Shown here: piece by piece, positions 12,556 to 21,900 of the stretch
Position numbering within the stretch: the first letter of the stretch is position 1
How the letters are laid out: the number at the start of each line of letters is the position of its first letter
Assembly: GCF_028622115.1 (NCBI RefSeq)
Contig: NZ_CP097263.1
Coordinates: 8,877,501 to 8,941,500, forward strand
Length of the DNA stretch: 64,000 bases
Direction of reading: 5' to 3'
Source of the DNA: Kutzneria chonburiensis
GTDB taxonomy: Bacteria > Actinomycetota > Actinomycetes > Mycobacteriales > Pseudonocardiaceae
Translations under genes and position numbers: made by a program
Notes under the pieces: generated by a model
Databases searched by the model: none
Told to the model about the DNA's origin: nothing
Seen by the model: the letters and a program-made list of their open reading frames with translations, nothing else

Positions 12556-13617
12556 ATGTCCAGCACCGTCATGGTCTTCGACACCGCCGTCTCGGACGAG
12601 CAGATCCAGGCTTGGCAGCACCACTTCGAGCTGGCCGGCGCCCGCTCCGCCGCGTACCGACTCGGCTCGACGCCCGTGCTCGTCGCCCCGGACGTGCCGC
12701 ACGACACCGCCGTCTCCGGCTGGCTGCCCCGTCCGATCCGCGAGGTGCCGCTGACCGGCGAGATCCGCCTCCCCGACCGGGCGCTGCGTCCCGAGGGGAC
12801 CGTGGTGCGGATCGGGCCGGCCACCATCGGCGACGGCACCATCAACGTGTTCGCCGGGCCGTGCGCCGTCGAGACCCGCGAGCAGCTGTTCGCCAGCGCC
12901 GACGCCGTCGCCCAATGCGGTGTCGTCGGCCTGCGCGGCGGGGCTTTCAAGCCCCGGACCTCGCCCTACAGCTTCCAGGGCCTGCGTTGGGACGGCCTCG
13001 ACCTGCTCGCCGAGGCCCGGGAGCGGACCGGCCTGCCCATCGTCACCGAGGTCGTCCAGCCCGACCACGTGGAGCGGGTCGCCGCCACCGCCGACGCCCT
13101 CCAGATCGGCGCCCGCAACATGCAGAACTTCTCCCTGCTCACCGCGGCCGGCCAGGCCGGCATCCCGGTCGTGCTCAAGCGCGGCTTCGGCGTCACCATC
13201 GACGAGACCCTCGGCGCCGCGGAGTACCTGCTCAACGCCGGCAACGACCAGGTCGTCATCTGCGAGCGCGGCATCCGCACCTTCGAGACCGCCACCCGCT
13301 TCACCCTCGACCTGTCCGCGGTCGCCGTCTTCAAGCAGCGTTCCCACCTGCCGGTCATGGTCGATCCCAGCCACGCCGCCGGCATCCCCTCCCTGGTCGA
13401 GCCGCTCACCCTGGCCGCCGCCGCGGTCGGCGCCGACGCCCTGCTCATTGACGTGCACATCCGTCCCGAGCAGGCTCTGTGCGACGGCAAGCAGGCCATG
13501 CTGCCGACCGACTTCGCCCAGCTCATGGGCAAGCTGGAGATGCTGGCCATGGGCATCGGCCGCAAGATGGGCAACGTCGCCCGAGCCGACATCGGCGAGC
13601 TGCTGGCGCAGGTCTGA
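12556..13617 (+). CDS. 3-deoxy-D-arabino-heptulosonate-7-phosphate synthase, type I-beta
   Basis: 353 residues. The TIM-barrel begins around 95 and contains FAGPCAVE (metal-ligand Cys103), RGGAFKPRTSPYSFQG, GARNMQNF, VLKRGFG and VMVDPSHAAG. The preceding ~90 residues correspond to the N-terminal ferredoxin-like regulatory domain of the Thermotoga/Bacillus-type enzyme. It joins phosphoenolpyruvate and erythrose-4-phosphate at the head of the shikimate pathway. Phenazine operons often carry a type II DAHP synthase (PhzC); here a different family appears to fill that role. Probably the last gene of the operon: a palindromic element (13631-13686) follows 13 nt after the stop. Confidence 0.93.
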   Translation: MSSTVMVFDTAVSDEQIQAWQHHFELAGARSAAYRLGSTPVLVAPDVPHDTAVSGWLPRPIREVPLTGEIRLPDRALRPEGTVVRIGPATIGDGTINVFAGPCAVETREQLFASADAVAQCGVVGLRGGAFKPRTSPYSFQGLRWDGLDLLAEARERTGLPIVTEVVQPDHVERVAATADALQIGARNMQNFSLLTAAGQAGIPVVLKRGFGVTIDETLGAAEYLLNAGNDQVVICERGIRTFETATRFTLDLSAVAVFKQRSHLPVMVDPSHAAGIPSLVEPLTLAAAAVGADALLIDVHIRPEQALCDGKQAMLPTDFAQLMGKLEMLAMGIGRKMGNVARADIGELLAQV

Positions 13618-13630
13618 CCCGCCGCCCCCA

Positions 13631-13686
13631 ATGTCACATGCGCGTCATACTTGCCTCCCAGCGGCACATCCGGACCGCATGTGACA
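13631..13686. repeat. Extragenic palindromic element, copy 1 (probable terminator)
   Basis: Perfect 11-bp arms (13632-13642 tgtcacatgcg; 13676-13686 cgcatgtgaca) enclose a loop containing acttgcc. A related element with the same outer sequence and the same acttgcc lies at 40957-41014. Both sit just after a plus-strand stop codon, so a terminator role is likely. Confidence 0.7.
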
Positions 13687-13733
13687 AAAGGGGTGGCGTT
13701 GACCTGCTGGAATGCGTGCGCGATCGGGCACGC

Positions 13734-13775
13734 GGGCTCGCTCACTCGGTAAACTTCGCCTCCGTGAGCGAGCCC
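13734..13775 (+). promoter_or_regulatory. 12-bp palindrome overlapping the nhaA start codon
   Basis: Perfect inverted repeat gggctcgctcac (13734-13745) / gtgagcgagccc (13764-13775) with an 18-nt spacer. The right arm begins exactly at the GTG start of nhaA. The spacer holds taaact (13751-13756), a plausible -10 placed for a leaderless transcript. It could be a repressor operator or, if transcription starts further upstream, an RNA hairpin hiding the start. Confidence 0.6.
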
Positions 13776-15653
13776 ACCCGGCAGCGGACCCTGTGGCAGC
13801 GCGGCATCGCCGCACCGATCCGGGCGTTCCTGCGCACCGAGTCGGCCAGCGCCGGCGTGCTGGTCGCGGCGATCGTGGCGGCGCTGCTGTGGTCCAACGT
13901 GGACACCGGCTCCTACGAGGCGTTCTGGCGGACCACGCTGTCGGTGCGGCTGAGCGGCGCGGAGGTCTCGGCCGACCTTCGCGAGTGGGTGAACAGCGGC
14001 CTGATGACGCTGTTCTTCCTGGTCGTCGGCCTGGAGGCGCGCCGGGAGTTCGACCTCGGCGACTTCCGCGACCGGCGCCGCTTCCTGCTGCCGTTCAGCG
14101 CCGGCCTGGTCGGCCTGGCCCTGCCCGCACTGATCTACACCGTGGTCAACCTCGGCGGCCCCGGCGCCCACGGCTGGGGCGTGGCGATGTCCACCGACAC
14201 GGCCCTGGCCCTCGGCCTGCTCACGCTGCTCGGCCGCGGTGTCCCGGACCGCGTGCGAGTCTTCCTGCTCACGGTGTTCGTCGTTGATGACCTCGTTTCC
14301 CTGTTGGTGATCGCGATCGCCTACAGCGAGCAGATCAGCGTCCTGCCGCTGATCGTCTCGGTACTCGTGTTCGCCGTGCTGGTCGTCCTGCGCGTGATCG
14401 GCGTACGCAGCGGCGTCGTGCATGCGCTGCTCGGCGTGATCTCCTGGCTGGCTCTGCTGGAGAGCGGCGTCGACCCGGTCGTGGTCGGGCTCGGCGTCGG
14501 CCTGGCCACCTCGGCCTACACCCCGGCCCGCGACGACCTGGAACGGGCCACCGGCCTGTTCCGGCTGTTCCGCGAGCAGCCGACGGCCGAACTGGCCCGT
14601 GAGGCCACCGCCGGGCTGAACCGAAGCCTGTCGCCCAACTCCCGGCTGCAGAACATGTTCCACCCGTGGACCAGCTACGTCATCGTGCCGCTGTTCGGCC
14701 TGGCCAACGCCGGCGTGGCCATCGACGGCGGCTTCCTGGTCCGGGCCTACACCTCGCCGGTGACTCTCGGCATCATCCTCGGCTACGTCGTCGGCAAGCC
14801 CGTCGCCGTCGTCGGCACCACGTGGCTGATCACCCGGCTCAGCCACGGCCGGATCCGGCCGCCGGTCGGCTGGCTGGCCGTCGCCGGCAGCGGCACCATC
14901 GCCGGCATCGGCTTCACGGTGTCACTGCTCATCGCCACGCTTGCCTTGCGGGGCCAGGAACTCGACCAGGCCAAGGTCGGCGTGCTGTCAGCGGTTCTCC
15001 TCTCGTCCGGTGTCACATGGGCCGTCTACCACACGACCCGCTACCTCTCACCCAAGAAGAAGGCCCTGGCGCTGCTCGGCACCTCCGAGCAGCTCATCGA
15101 CCTCGTTGACGAGGTCGACCCGGACCGCGACCACATCCGCGGTCCGGCGAACGCCTCCGTCACCGTCGTCGAGTACGGCGACTTCGAGTGCCCCTACTGC
15201 GGTCTCGCCGAGCCCGTCGTCCGCGACCTGCTCGCCGACACCGATCTTCGCTACGTCTGGCGTCACCTCCCGCTGACCGATGTCCATCCCCGGGCCCAAC
15301 TCGCCGCCGAGGCGGCCGAGGCCGCGGCGGCGCAGGGCGCCTTCTGGCCCATGCACGACCTGCTCATGCAGCGCCAGGACAATCTCCGTATCGTCGATCT
15401 CCTTTCCTACGCCGAGGAACTCGGCCTCGACCGCGAGCGTTTCCACGACGACCTCAAACGACACCAGCACGAGGCCCGCATCGCCCAGGACGTCCAGTCG
15501 GCCGACCTCAGCGGCGTCTCCGGCACGCCCACCTTCTTCATCAACGGCCAGCGCCACTACGGCTCGTTCGACCTCGAAACCCTCACCGCCGCGGTGAAGA
15601 CGGCCAGGGCCCGCGCGGTCATCGAGCGCCACCAGGCCGCCCGCAGCGCGTAA
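13764..15653 (+). CDS. nhaA: Na+/H+ antiporter NhaA fused to a DsbA-like thioredoxin domain
   Basis: 629 residues from the GTG at 13764. Residues ~20-415 are the membrane antiporter: ASAGVLVAAIVAALLWSN, MTLFFLVVGLEARRE, and the paired Asp175-Asp176 in VFVVDDLVSLLVIAIAYS that carry Na+/H+ exchange. After a linker, ~440-620 is a DsbA-type domain (VTVVEYGDFECPYCGLAEP, CPYC at 476-479; SGVSGTPTFFING with the cis-Pro). NhaA-thioredoxin fusions occur in actinobacteria; the redox domain's partner is not established. It is the only gene between two hairpin-bounded units and probably has its own promoter, since a palindrome and a -10-like hexamer lie at the start. Confidence 0.9.
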   Translation: MSEPTRQRTLWQRGIAAPIRAFLRTESASAGVLVAAIVAALLWSNVDTGSYEAFWRTTLSVRLSGAEVSADLREWVNSGLMTLFFLVVGLEARREFDLGDFRDRRRFLLPFSAGLVGLALPALIYTVVNLGGPGAHGWGVAMSTDTALALGLLTLLGRGVPDRVRVFLLTVFVVDDLVSLLVIAIAYSEQISVLPLIVSVLVFAVLVVLRVIGVRSGVVHALLGVISWLALLESGVDPVVVGLGVGLATSAYTPARDDLERATGLFRLFREQPTAELAREATAGLNRSLSPNSRLQNMFHPWTSYVIVPLFGLANAGVAIDGGFLVRAYTSPVTLGIILGYVVGKPVAVVGTTWLITRLSHGRIRPPVGWLAVAGSGTIAGIGFTVSLLIATLALRGQELDQAKVGVLSAVLLSSGVTWAVYHTTRYLSPKKKALALLGTSEQLIDLVDEVDPDRDHIRGPANASVTVVEYGDFECPYCGLAEPVVRDLLADTDLRYVWRHLPLTDVHPRAQLAAEAAEAAAAQGAFWPMHDLLMQRQDNLRIVDLLSYAEELGLDRERFHDDLKRHQHEARIAQDVQSADLSGVSGTPTFFINGQRHYGSFDLETLTAAVKTARARAVIERHQAARSA

Positions 15654-15684
15654 ACCGATTGCCCCCACTGCCTAGCCTCAACGC

Positions 15685-17124
15685 ATGGGGCGGACAGTGG
15701 TGACGACGTCGATCCCGTACGTGAACGGGTCGCCGCACATCGGTCACGCGCTGGAGCTGGTGCAGGCGGATGTTCTTGCGCGGCACCGGAGACAGCGCGG
15801 CGACGAGGTGTGGTCGCAGACGGGGACGGACGACAACGCGCTGAAGAACGTGCGCAGCGCGGAGGCGGAGGGCATCCCGGTCGCGGACTACGTCGCCCGC
15901 ATGGCGGACCGCTTCGTGGCGTTGAACGAGGCGCTGGACCTGTCCTTCGACGACTTCGTGCGCACCAGCACCGATCCTCGCCACCGACCCGCCGTCGAAC
16001 GGCTGTGGCGGGCCTGTGAACGCAGCGGCGATCTGTATCGGAAGTCGTACACGGGACTGTACTGCGTTGGCTGCGAGGCGTTCGTCGACGGCGACTGCGC
16101 GGAGCACGAGGAGAAACCGGAACTGGTATCGGAGGACAACTGGTTCTTCCGGCTCAGCCGCTACCGGGACCGGCTGGCCGAGCTGATCGAGGCCGATGCC
16201 GTCGAGATCGTGCCGGCGACCCGGAAGCGAGAGGTGCTCGCCTTCCTGGCCGGCGGGCTCGACGACTTCAGCGTCAGCAGAAGTGTTGCCCGTGCTCGTG
16301 GTTGGGGGATTCCGGTGCCCGGCGACCCGGGCCAGGTGATCTACGTCTGGTTCGACGCCCTCGTCAACTACCTCACCGGTGCCGGTGATCGTTGGCCTGA
16401 CAGCGAACGCGTCCATGTGATCGGCAAGGGCATCATTCGCTTCCACGCCGTCTACTGGCCATCCATGCTCCTCTCGGCCGGTCTTGAGTTGCCGTCCCGG
16501 TTGCTGGTGCACGAGTACCTTACCGCGAACGGGCGCAAGATCGGGAAGTCGCTCGGCGGGACGCCCGATCCCCTATATATAGCAACGCAAGTCGGGGTCG
16601 ACGCGCTGCGCTGGTGGCTGCTGGCGGACGTCGCAAGGACCGGCGACACCGACTACTCGGAGGACCGGCTGGCGGCCCGGTTCAACGAGGACCTGGCCAA
16701 CAATCTCGGCAACCTGGTCAACCGTACGGTGTCGATGGTGCGGAAGTATCGGGACGGCGTGGTTCCCTTGGTACAGGAGCAGAATTTGCCGGCGGAGACG
16801 CTGAGACGGGCTCGAGCCGAGGCGGCCGGGACGATCGACAGCGCGCTCCGGGACTTCGACTTCCGGCGCGCGGTCGAGGCGGTGACACGCGTCGGCGACG
16901 AGGCCAACCGGTACGTGCACGCGACAAAACCTTGGCAGCTCAAGGAAAAGCCGGCTGAGCTGGACGGCGTGCTGGCGGAGTTGGTTGCGGCCTGCCGGGA
17001 CATCGCCGAGCACCTGACGCCGTTCCTGCCGGCGGCGGCCCGGCGCATCTCCGAGCAGTGCGGCGGCGAGATTCTGCCGGCGCCGAGCCCCGTGTTCCCG
17101 AGAACTGTCAGACCCGTTCCCTAG
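15685..17124 (+). CDS. metG: Methionyl-tRNA synthetase, short form with KIGKS loop
   Basis: 479 residues. HIGH is at 18-21; a zinc-knuckle insert contains YCVGCEAFVDGDCAEH; VIGKGIIRFHAVYWP and the catalytic loop KIGKS (285-289, usually KMSKS) follow; the C-terminal half is the helical anticodon-binding domain (NLGNLVNRTVSMV). It charges tRNA-Met. The tRNA-binding C-terminal extension of many MetRS is absent. The unusual loop, and its position next to a biosynthetic operon, suggest a second copy rather than the main housekeeping enzyme, though the chromosome cannot be surveyed. TAGCCT lies 6 nt before the ATG, so the mRNA is probably leaderless. Confidence 0.9.
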   Translation: MGRTVVTTSIPYVNGSPHIGHALELVQADVLARHRRQRGDEVWSQTGTDDNALKNVRSAEAEGIPVADYVARMADRFVALNEALDLSFDDFVRTSTDPRHRPAVERLWRACERSGDLYRKSYTGLYCVGCEAFVDGDCAEHEEKPELVSEDNWFFRLSRYRDRLAELIEADAVEIVPATRKREVLAFLAGGLDDFSVSRSVARARGWGIPVPGDPGQVIYVWFDALVNYLTGAGDRWPDSERVHVIGKGIIRFHAVYWPSMLLSAGLELPSRLLVHEYLTANGRKIGKSLGGTPDPLYIATQVGVDALRWWLLADVARTGDTDYSEDRLAARFNEDLANNLGNLVNRTVSMVRKYRDGVVPLVQEQNLPAETLRRARAEAAGTIDSALRDFDFRRAVEAVTRVGDEANRYVHATKPWQLKEKPAELDGVLAELVAACRDIAEHLTPFLPAAARRISEQCGGEILPAPSPVFPRTVRPVP

Positions 17125-17134
17125 CATTCGACGC

Positions 17135-17950
17135 ATGGACATCGACTACGCCACACCAGGTGTGTTCACCGCCGTGGCGTCGGAGCAGGTCCCGCTGACC
17201 AAGGGCCTGCCCGACGATCCGATCGGCATCTGCGCGGCGGTGCAGCACCTGTTCATCCAGCCGACGGACGCGCCGGCCGCCGGCGTGCCGGAGAAATGCC
17301 TGGCCGAGCGGAACATCCGCCCGGCCACTGACCTCATCGACGCGTTGACAGCGATCGACCCGGCACCGCTGGACGTGCCGCGGCCGCCGGACCGACGTGT
17401 GGTCGGCACCTGTCGACACTGGTCGACGCTGGCGACGGCGCTATTACGGCAGCGGGGCATTCCGGCTCGGGCCCGCTGCGGCTTCGGCACGTATTTCGTG
17501 GCTGGCAAGAACCTTGACCACTGGATCGTCGAGTTCCGACGGGACGACCGGTGGGTGCGCGTTGACGTCGAGCACCTGCACCGGCCGTACGTCCCCCAAT
17601 CGGACGACCTGCCGCCGGGCGCGTTCCTGACCGGCGGCGAGGCCTGGCAGTGGTATCGCACGGGCGAGGTGGACGGCAGCCTGTTCGGCGTCCATGGTGT
17701 CGACTTCGCTTGGGGCGTAGGGGAGATCCGCGGCAACCTGATCCGCGACCTGGCCTCGTTGATGAAGATCGAGACGCTGCCCTGGGACGAGTGGGGGCGC
17801 ATGGAGGACTCCTACCAGGGCCGCACCGGCGACGAGTTCGACCAGCTCATGGATCGGATCGCCGCCGCGTGCGCGGGCGACGACCCGGCGGCCGTCAAGG
17901 CCGCGTACCAGATCGAGGACCTTCGCGTTCCTGAGGAGTTGATGCGATAA
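17135..17950 (+). CDS. Transglutaminase-like cysteine protease-fold protein
   Basis: 271 residues. The core reads GTCRHWSTLATALLRQRGIPARARCGFG (Cys93), then DHWIVEF (His129) and VRVDVEH (Asp), the Cys-His-Asp triad order of transglutaminase/arylamine-acetyltransferase-like proteins. No signal peptide or membrane segment is seen, so it acts in the cytoplasm; whether it is peptidase, amidase or transferase cannot be told. Codon 104 is TTA (17444-17446), rare in this DNA and read by the bldA tRNA in streptomycetes, hinting at developmental control. TAGCAT lies 7 nt before the ATG (leaderless start), only 10 nt after metG ends. Confidence 0.8.
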   Translation: MDIDYATPGVFTAVASEQVPLTKGLPDDPIGICAAVQHLFIQPTDAPAAGVPEKCLAERNIRPATDLIDALTAIDPAPLDVPRPPDRRVVGTCRHWSTLATALLRQRGIPARARCGFGTYFVAGKNLDHWIVEFRRDDRWVRVDVEHLHRPYVPQSDDLPPGAFLTGGEAWQWYRTGEVDGSLFGVHGVDFAWGVGEIRGNLIRDLASLMKIETLPWDEWGRMEDSYQGRTGDEFDQLMDRIAAACAGDDPAAVKAAYQIEDLRVPEELMR

Positions 17951-17977
17951 CCATTGGGGGACAAGTGAATATGGGCC

Positions 17978-18006
17978 GGCGGACCGGACACCCCGGCCGG
18001 TCCGCC
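17978..18006. terminator. Shared terminator between convergent genes
   Basis: Perfect 10-bp stem ggcggaccgg (17978-17987) / ccggtccgcc (17997-18006) with a 9-nt loop, between the transglutaminase-like gene (+) and the reductase gene (-). No T-run, as is common in this GC range. Confidence 0.7.
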
Positions 18007-18016
18007 GACGTGCGGA

Positions 18017-18607
18017 TCAGCGCCGGACCCGGTACGTGAGGTGGGTGACGCCCTGGCCCTCGACCACGGTCGGGCCGTCCAGCTGCACCGGGCCCTTGGC
18101 CAGCTCGCCGAAGAACGGGATGCCCTGGCCCAGCAGCACCGGCACCAGGTCGACCTGCACGGCGTCGAGCAGCCCGGCGTCCAGGCACTGCTGGACGACG
18201 GTCGGGCTGGCCACGGCCACGTTCTTGTCGCCGGCGGCGGCCTTGGCCTTGGCCACGGCGCTCTCGATGCCGTCGGTGACGAAGGTGAACGGGGCCTCGG
18301 GGTGGGCCCAGTCGGTCGGCTCCTGGTGGGTCACGATGAACACCGGCACGCCCATCGGGTGCTGGCCGTTCCAGCCGCTGGCCAGGTCGAACAGCCGCCG
18401 GCCGCCGATCAGGGCGCCGATGGTGGCCAGGCCGTGCCGCAGCACGCCGGCGCTGGCCTCGGAGGTGCGGAAGGTGGCCCATTCGACGGCGGTCGGCACG
18501 GCCACGTCGCCGCTGCCGTACCAGCCGAAGACCTGCTCGATGCCGTCATTGGTGTCGGCGACGAAACCGTCGAGCGACATGGACATGTTGGCGATGACCT
18601 CGGACAT
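18017..18607 (-). CDS. RibD C-terminal/dihydrofolate reductase-family protein
   Basis: 196 residues from the ATG at 18607. It opens MSEVIANMSMSLDGFVAD, typical of the RibD-C/DHFR-like family, and later shows ATIGALIGGRRLFD and AGLLDAVQVDLVPVLLGQGIPFF. These proteins bind NAD(P)H; substrates in this stand-alone group are generally unknown, so function beyond reductase-like fold is not claimed. It converges on the transglutaminase-like gene and diverges from the LuxR-type regulator with a 133-bp gap. Confidence 0.85.
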   Translation of the reverse strand: MSEVIANMSMSLDGFVADTNDGIEQVFGWYGSGDVAVPTAVEWATFRTSEASAGVLRHGLATIGALIGGRRLFDLASGWNGQHPMGVPVFIVTHQEPTDWAHPEAPFTFVTDGIESAVAKAKAAAGDKNVAVASPTVVQQCLDAGLLDAVQVDLVPVLLGQGIPFFGELAKGPVQLDGPTVVEGQGVTHLTYRVRR

Positions 18608-18740
18608 CTCGTGCTCCCTGAGTCGGTGTCGTTGTTGCTGGTCAAAGCCTCGCCGAGCAACGTGGCCGATAGATCTGCCAGGTGGCCGACATGGCCGACA
18701 CGGGTGGCTGATATCGCCGCGCCTGGCAGGATGACCAGGC

Positions 18741-21725
18741 ATGTCCGTGACGTACCTGGTCGCCGATCTCGATCCGCTCGGCGCGGCCGGTCCGAACGAC
18801 CCGGCGCAGGCGACGCGAAAGCGGCTGGAGCTCCTGCTGGACGCCACCAACGGCGCTTTCGTGGCAGCGGCAGCGGCCGTCGAGGCGGCTGCTGAGCTGC
18901 GCCGGGCCTTCGCCGAGGAGGACGAGCCGCAAGCCGGGCGGCTGCGCGTCGCGCTGCACACCGGTGACGAGGGCGAGCCGACGATCCGCCGGGCCCGGCG
19001 CCTGTGCGAGATCGCCAACGGCGGCCAGACGCTGCTCACCGCGGCCACCGCCGCCGGCCTGCACCGGATGCGGCTTCACGACCTCGGCGTGCACCGACTG
19101 CGGGATCTCCTGTCCCCGATCCGCCTGTACGCGATCGACGACGACACCCCGCCGCGCTCGCTCGACCAGGTGCCGAACAACCTGCCGGTGCAGTTCACCA
19201 GCTTCGTCGGCCGGCAGGCCGAGCTGTCCGCGCTGCGCACCCTGTTGCTCGGCGAACGCCTGGTCACGCTGGCCGGACCGGGCGGCAGCGGCAAGACCCG
19301 GCTCGCCGCGCAGCTGGCCGCCAACCACTCGGAGTTCTGGCCCCAGGGCGCCTGGTGGGCGGACCTGTCCGAGCTCACCGACCCGGCGCTGGTCGCCGAC
19401 GCGGTGGCCGACGCCGTCGGTGCCCTGGTCGGCTCCGGCCGCCTCGCGCCGCAGCTGCGCACCAGCCGGCTGATGCTCGCCCTGGACAACTGCGAGCAGG
19501 TGCTGGACGGCGTCGCCGACCTGGCCGCCGAGCTGCTTCGCAGCTGTCCCGAGGTGACGGTGCTGGCCACCAGCCGCGAGCCGCTGGGCATCCCCGGCGA
19601 AGTCGTCTGGCGGGTGCCGCCGATCGCTGCCGACGAGGCCCAGGCCCTGTTCGTCGAACGGGCCCGGCTGGTCGTGCCGGGGTTCGAGCCGGACGAGGCG
19701 AGCCGCGCGGCCGTGGCTTCGATGTGCGAGCGCCTCGACGGCATGCCGCTGGCCCTGGAGCTGGCCGCCGCGTGGCTGCGCACGCTCACCCCGCAGCAGA
19801 TCAACGACGGCCTCGACGACCGGTTTTCCCTGCTCACGAGGGGTCCACGCGGCGTAGCGAGCCGGCAGCAAACGCTTGCGGCCTCCGTGCAGTGGAGCCA
19901 CGACCTGCTCGACGACACCGAACGCACGGTGTTGCGCCGCCTCGCGGTCTTCCACGGCGGATTCACCCTCGACGCCGCTCGGGCCGTCGCCGATCGGGAC
20001 GTTCTCATCACGCTGGCCGGACTTGTCGACAAATCGCTCGTCGTCGCCGAGGACGGCCGCTACCGCCTGCTGGAGACGATCCGCGAGTACGCGTCGGACC
20101 GGCTGGAGGAGGCCGGTGAGGAGGAGGCGACGCGCGACCGGCATCTCGACCATTTCCTGGCCTACGTGACCGAGGATTCCTCGCCGGACAAGGATTCCTG
20201 GCGGATCCGGATGCGAGTCGAGTACGGCAACCTGCGTGCCGCCCTGGAGTGGGGGCTGACCGCCGCGGACCCGGCCAAGGGGCGTCGGCTCGCGGCCGGG
20301 CTGCCGTGGCTGTGGCACCTGCACGGTCCCGGCCACGAGGGCATCGATTTCCTGCGCCGGGCCGTGGATCGGGACCCCGCGGACACCTCGCCGCTACAGT
20401 CCCGGCTGCTCACCGGGATAGCACTGGTCACCGACGTCGCCGGGCCGGTCGACCTGGGCTATGACGTGCTGGACCGGGCGCTGAAGTTCGCCGCCGACGA
20501 GCGTGACCGCGGGCTGCCGCTGGTGTTGCAGGGCGTCGGCCGGATCTTCGGCGACCTGGACGGCGCGTGGCGACAGAGCCTGGCCGCGCTGGCGTCGGCC
20601 GAGATCTCCGATGACGAGTTCGTCCGGGATTCCTCCCTTGCGCTGCAAGGAATTGTGCTGCACCTACGGGACGATCACGAGCAGGCTGTGCCGCTGCTGG
20701 CCAGCTCGTCCGCCGAACTGCTGCGCCGTGGCGACCGGGGCGTCGCCGCGACCGCACTCTGTTTTCGCGCCATGAGCGCGTTGCTGACCGGCGAGCTCGA
20801 CCTGGCCCGGGACGTCGCCGAGGAAGCCGTGCGGATCGCTGCGCCACTGGGCGACTACAACCGGGTCGGCACCACGCGCAGCATGCTCGCGACCGTGCAC
20901 AGCTGCACCGGCGACACCGACGCCGGCCTGGCGCTGATGGAGCCGGTCCTCACGCTGGTCCGCAACGCCGACCGGCCCGTGGTCGTGCCCGGCATGGCCG
21001 TCGCGATGGGCAGCCTGCACCTCGCCCGGTCCGAGTTCGCCGAGGCCGAACCCTGGCTTCGCGAGGCGGCCGCGCCGACTGAGCACGTGTCCTGCATCGC
21101 CGTGCAGTCGCTGCCGCCGCTGGCCGCCGCGCTCATCGGCCTCGACCGTCGCGACGAGGCCAAAGCGCTGCTCGACCGGGCCGTCACCATGGCCGGCGAG
21201 CTGCGCATGCACCGTGTCCTGGCCGACGCCTACGAGCAGCAAGGCTTCCTCAGCGGCGACCCCGACCTGCACCACCAGGCCCTTGCCATTCGTGTCACCC
21301 ACGGCCTTCGGCTCGCCTGCGTGGACAGTCTTGACGCGATCGGCGGGCTCATCGGCGCCGATCACGTCCTCGCCTCGGCCACCGCCCTCCGCGAGCGCAT
21401 GGGGTATCCAAGGCGTGCTCCTGTTGCGCCACACGCCACCAACTCCACACTCATGGCACTCGACGAGGCCGTGGAGTATCTCCGTCGCACCCGAGGCCCC
21501 AGGTCGAGGCCCTCCTCCGGCTGGCACAGCCTCACCCCGACCGAGCTCAGCGTGGCCAGGCTCGTGGTGGAGGGCCTCAACAACCCGGACATCGCCGCGA
21601 GGCTGTTCATGAGCCGGGGAACCGTGAAGACGCACCTGTCGCACATCTTCACCAAGCTCGGCGTGGGCAACCGCACCGAGCTCGCCACGGTCGCGGCCGG
21701 CCGGTTGGCCGGCGGCAACCAGTGA
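18741..21725 (+). CDS. Large LuxR-type ATPase regulator (cyclase-like/NB-ARC/TPR/HTH)
   Basis: 994 residues. Residues 1-~140 resemble a degenerate class III adenylate-cyclase domain (RVALHTGDEG, RRLCEIANGGQTLLTAATAAGL) lacking clear catalytic residues. Then comes an NB-ARC-type ATPase: FVGRQAELSALRTLL, Walker A GPGGSGKT (179-186), MLALDNCEQVLDG, LATSREPLGIPGE. A long helical TPR-like region (~450-900) and a C-terminal LuxR helix-turn-helix (LTPTELSVARLVVEGLNNPDIAARLF, ~925-985) follow. Such proteins are transcription activators switched by a ligand or partner protein. Regulated genes are unknown; the divergent reductase gene is one candidate. Confidence 0.9.
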   Translation: MSVTYLVADLDPLGAAGPNDPAQATRKRLELLLDATNGAFVAAAAAVEAAAELRRAFAEEDEPQAGRLRVALHTGDEGEPTIRRARRLCEIANGGQTLLTAATAAGLHRMRLHDLGVHRLRDLLSPIRLYAIDDDTPPRSLDQVPNNLPVQFTSFVGRQAELSALRTLLLGERLVTLAGPGGSGKTRLAAQLAANHSEFWPQGAWWADLSELTDPALVADAVADAVGALVGSGRLAPQLRTSRLMLALDNCEQVLDGVADLAAELLRSCPEVTVLATSREPLGIPGEVVWRVPPIAADEAQALFVERARLVVPGFEPDEASRAAVASMCERLDGMPLALELAAAWLRTLTPQQINDGLDDRFSLLTRGPRGVASRQQTLAASVQWSHDLLDDTERTVLRRLAVFHGGFTLDAARAVADRDVLITLAGLVDKSLVVAEDGRYRLLETIREYASDRLEEAGEEEATRDRHLDHFLAYVTEDSSPDKDSWRIRMRVEYGNLRAALEWGLTAADPAKGRRLAAGLPWLWHLHGPGHEGIDFLRRAVDRDPADTSPLQSRLLTGIALVTDVAGPVDLGYDVLDRALKFAADERDRGLPLVLQGVGRIFGDLDGAWRQSLAALASAEISDDEFVRDSSLALQGIVLHLRDDHEQAVPLLASSSAELLRRGDRGVAATALCFRAMSALLTGELDLARDVAEEAVRIAAPLGDYNRVGTTRSMLATVHSCTGDTDAGLALMEPVLTLVRNADRPVVVPGMAVAMGSLHLARSEFAEAEPWLREAAAPTEHVSCIAVQSLPPLAAALIGLDRRDEAKALLDRAVTMAGELRMHRVLADAYEQQGFLSGDPDLHHQALAIRVTHGLRLACVDSLDAIGGLIGADHVLASATALRERMGYPRRAPVAPHATNSTLMALDEAVEYLRRTRGPRSRPSSGWHSLTPTELSVARLVVEGLNNPDIAARLFMSRGTVKTHLSHIFTKLGVGNRTELATVAAGRLAGGNQ

Positions 21726-21900
21726 CAAGCGTCAGGCCACGATGCCGAATGAGAGCTTCATGCGGTTTCCTTTGCGCTAGGCGATGACTGCGCACCACGA
21801 TGGCCATCGCCGCCGGGGCGCGTCATCGTGGCGGGCACGGAAGGTGCCTCTCCGTACTGGCACGGATGTGCTCGGCGGCTGAGGGCCCTACAGTGAGCCG

